Below the pieces are notes generated by a model that saw nothing but the letters and a program-made list of their open reading frames with translations, made no database searches and was not told the origin of the DNA. Made by a program: the position numbers and the translations under genes. A DNA stretch of 6,711 nucleotides from Lachnoclostridium phytofermentans (GTDB taxonomy: Bacteria > Bacillota > Clostridia > Lachnospirales > Lachnospiraceae), in assembly GCA_003526525.1 (NCBI GenBank), contig DPVV01000030.1, positions 1 to 6,711 of the forward strand, written 5' to 3'. Each line of letters starts with the position of its first letter. The first letter of the stretch is position 1. Positions 5,756-6,711 of the stretch are shown here, in pieces.

Positions 5756-5789
5756 ACCTTTCTTCTATAGGTCTTTTCGAATTTACTTT

Positions 5790-5819
5790 ATCATATCTGA
5801 ACAATTTTTACAATGTAAA
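5790..5819 (-). promoter_or_regulatory. Sigma-A-type promoter of the foldase lipoprotein gene
   Basis: TTTACA (5819-5814) and TATGAT (5795-5790) on the minus strand each match the consensus at five of six bases and are 18 bp apart. The predicted start near 5783 leaves a leader of about 28 nt. The -35 box is one half of a perfect 13-bp palindrome TTTACAATGTAAA (5807-5819), which could be an operator. Confidence 0.6.
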
Positions 5820-5858
5820 TACTTTCATTTCACTGTTTCTTCACAATTCATTATGCAC

Positions 5859-6083
5859 TTAAAAAAAGTCCAATACTTCCTGTAATTTCAATACCATCTT
5901 TGTTAAATCCTCTGATTTCTTCTGACTTTGAATACCATTCGATTTTACCATTCTGTATGCCTCTAAAACTGCCTCACTCATTGTAAACATCTGCTAGCTG
6001 GCAGATGACTGCTCTTGTGTAATCGCTATCAAATTTTGACTCGCACCATCAACTTTACCAATAGGAACCGTTACCGCATCCAC
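5859..6083 (-). pseudogene. Remnant of the C-terminal tail of a methyl-accepting chemotaxis protein
   Basis: One minus-strand frame reads through 74 codons to TAA at 5859, interrupted by a single TAG at 5994-5996. The translation contains VDGASQNLIAITQEQ and SSASxQMFTMSEAVLE, where x is the stop, and ends in SEDLTKMVLKLQEVLDFF. The spacing of I/L, EQ, S and A residues and the final hydrophobic-F ending are those of the distal helix of chemoreceptor signalling domains. The stop lies where a Gln codon (CAG) would be expected, one transition away. There is no start codon with a ribosome binding site, no conserved hairpin tip (the EAARAGE region) and no sensor or membrane part. The frame begins directly after the thrS terminator, so the rest of the gene was presumably deleted. 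The family assignment is by eye from a short coiled-coil segment and is moderately sure. Confidence 0.6.
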
Positions 6084-6084
6084 C

Positions 6085-6123
6085 AAAAAGAAAGCAAACA
6101 AGAAATGTAAACTTCCTGCTTGC
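6085..6123 (-). terminator. Rho-independent terminator of thrS
   Basis: On the minus strand GCAAGCAGGAA (6123-6113) pairs with TTCTTGTTTGC (6104-6094), 11 bp with two G:U pairs and an 8-nt loop. It is followed by TTTCTTTTT (6093-6085). It begins 18 bp after the thrS stop codon. Confidence 0.85.
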
Positions 6124-6141
6124 TCTCTCTAAAAACGTATA

Positions 6142-6711
6142 TTATTCTTCTGTTACTTCAATTTTACGAATTTCTTTTGTTCTGATTTCTTTGCAGATTG
6201 CATCAACGAAATCACTAACCTTCTTTTGTCCTTCGTCTCCAAGGTAACGGCTTCTTACAGAAACTAAACCTTCTTCTGCTTCCTTTTGACCTACAACTAG
6301 CATATAAGGTACACGATCTAATCTAGCTTCACGAATCTTATAGCCAATCTTTTCTGCACGGTTATCTACAGTAACAAGTACCCCATTGTCAAGAAGCTCT
6401 TTTTCTACCATCTTAGCATAGTCACTGTACTTCTCAGAGATAGGTAAGATACGAACTTGCTCTGGACACAACCAAGTTGGGAATTTACCAGCGTATTTTT
6501 CAATCAGCCAAGCAAGTGTTCTTTCATAACATCCCATACTTGTTCTGTGAATAATATACGGACGTTTCTTTTCACCATTTGCATCGATATAAGTCATATC
6601 AAAACGATCAGCAAGGAACATATCAAGCTGAATTGTAATCATGGTATCTTCTTTACCATACACATTCTTAGCCTGAATATCAAGCTTAGGACCATAGAAT
6701 GCTGCTTCTCC
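6142..6711 (-). CDS. thrS: Threonyl-tRNA synthetase, C-terminal 189 residues (cut by window edge)
   Basis: ThrRS charges tRNA-Thr with threonine in the cytoplasm. The visible part starts inside the class II catalytic core (GEAAFYGPKLDIQ), continues through TIQLDMFLADRFDMTYID, then class II motif 3 with the zinc-ligand histidine (YIIHRTSMGCYER, His55 of the fragment, corresponding to His511 in E. coli), and ends with the anticodon-binding domain (WLCPEQVRILPISEKY, about residue 80 onward; VDNRAEKIGYKIREARLDRVPYMLVVG lies within it at 115-141). The frame is open to position 6711, so the gene clearly continues to the right; a GTG at 6663 within it is not a start. The TGS, editing and N-terminal catalytic parts are outside the window. 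The gene ends at a terminator and is not cotranscribed with the foldase gene. Confidence 0.96.
   Translation of the reverse strand, partial: GEAAFYGPKLDIQAKNVYGKEDTMITIQLDMFLADRFDMTYIDANGEKKRPYIIHRTSMGCYERTLAWLIEKYAGKFPTWLCPEQVRILPISEKYSDYAKMVEKELLDNGVLVTVDNRAEKIGYKIREARLDRVPYMLVVGQKEAEEGLVSVRSRYLGDEGQKKVSDFVDAICKEIRTKEIRKIEVTEE

Noticed and set aside
5988..6008. CATCTGC/GCAGATG inverted repeat around the TAG of the chemoreceptor remnant
   Set aside because: Most of it follows from the ancestral codons (Ser-Ala-Ser-Gln-Gln-Met), so it needs no separate function.

Overview
The window looks like chromosomal DNA of a low-GC Gram-positive bacterium, most likely a clostridium of the Lachnospiraceae type. 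This is inferred from the AT-rich base composition, AGGAGG-type ribosome binding sites, lipobox lipoproteins, and the protein sequences; no database was searched. Every recognisable gene lies on the minus strand, so transcription runs from right to left. I read seven genes (two cut by the window ends), one gene remnant, and several hairpins, promoters and repeats in the gaps.

Right end (about 4590-6711): the C-terminal 189 residues of threonyl-tRNA synthetase (thrS) end at a good Rho-independent terminator. Next is a 75-codon remnant resembling the C-terminal tail of a methyl-accepting chemotaxis protein, with an in-frame TAG. A lipoprotein follows, with an FKBP-like prolyl isomerase domain and a trigger-factor-like C-terminal domain. 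It has its own sigma-A-type promoter and ends at a 19-bp perfect-stem terminator.

Centre (about 2040-4480): a nucleoside catabolism cluster, deoD (purine-nucleoside phosphorylase), deoC (deoxyribose-phosphate aldolase) and cdd (cytidine deaminase). It sits behind an extended -10 promoter with a roughly 150-nt leader. A 42-bp direct repeat (35/42 identical) occurs in the deoD leader, where it forms a 12-bp hairpin, and again between deoD and deoC, so deoD is flanked by the two copies. The cluster ends in AT-rich structured DNA and a nested 71-bp hairpin terminator.

Left end (1-2040): a Bmp/PnrA-family nucleoside-binding lipoprotein gene, an intercistronic hairpin, and the N-terminal 165 codons of a sugar/nucleoside-type ABC ATPase that probably starts at TTG. 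The permease genes would lie beyond the left edge.

Together the left and central blocks form an uptake-and-degradation module. The binding lipoprotein and ABC transporter import nucleosides, Cdd deaminates cytidine and deoxycytidine, DeoD splits purine nucleosides to base and (deoxy)ribose-1-phosphate, and DeoC cleaves deoxyribose-5-phosphate to acetaldehyde and glyceraldehyde-3-phosphate. Phosphopentomutase and a pyrimidine nucleoside phosphorylase, needed to join these steps, are not in the window. I see no CRISPR array, phage gene, transposase, tRNA or rRNA. The most unusual items are the repeat pair around deoD, the exported trigger-factor-like lipoprotein and the chemoreceptor remnant.
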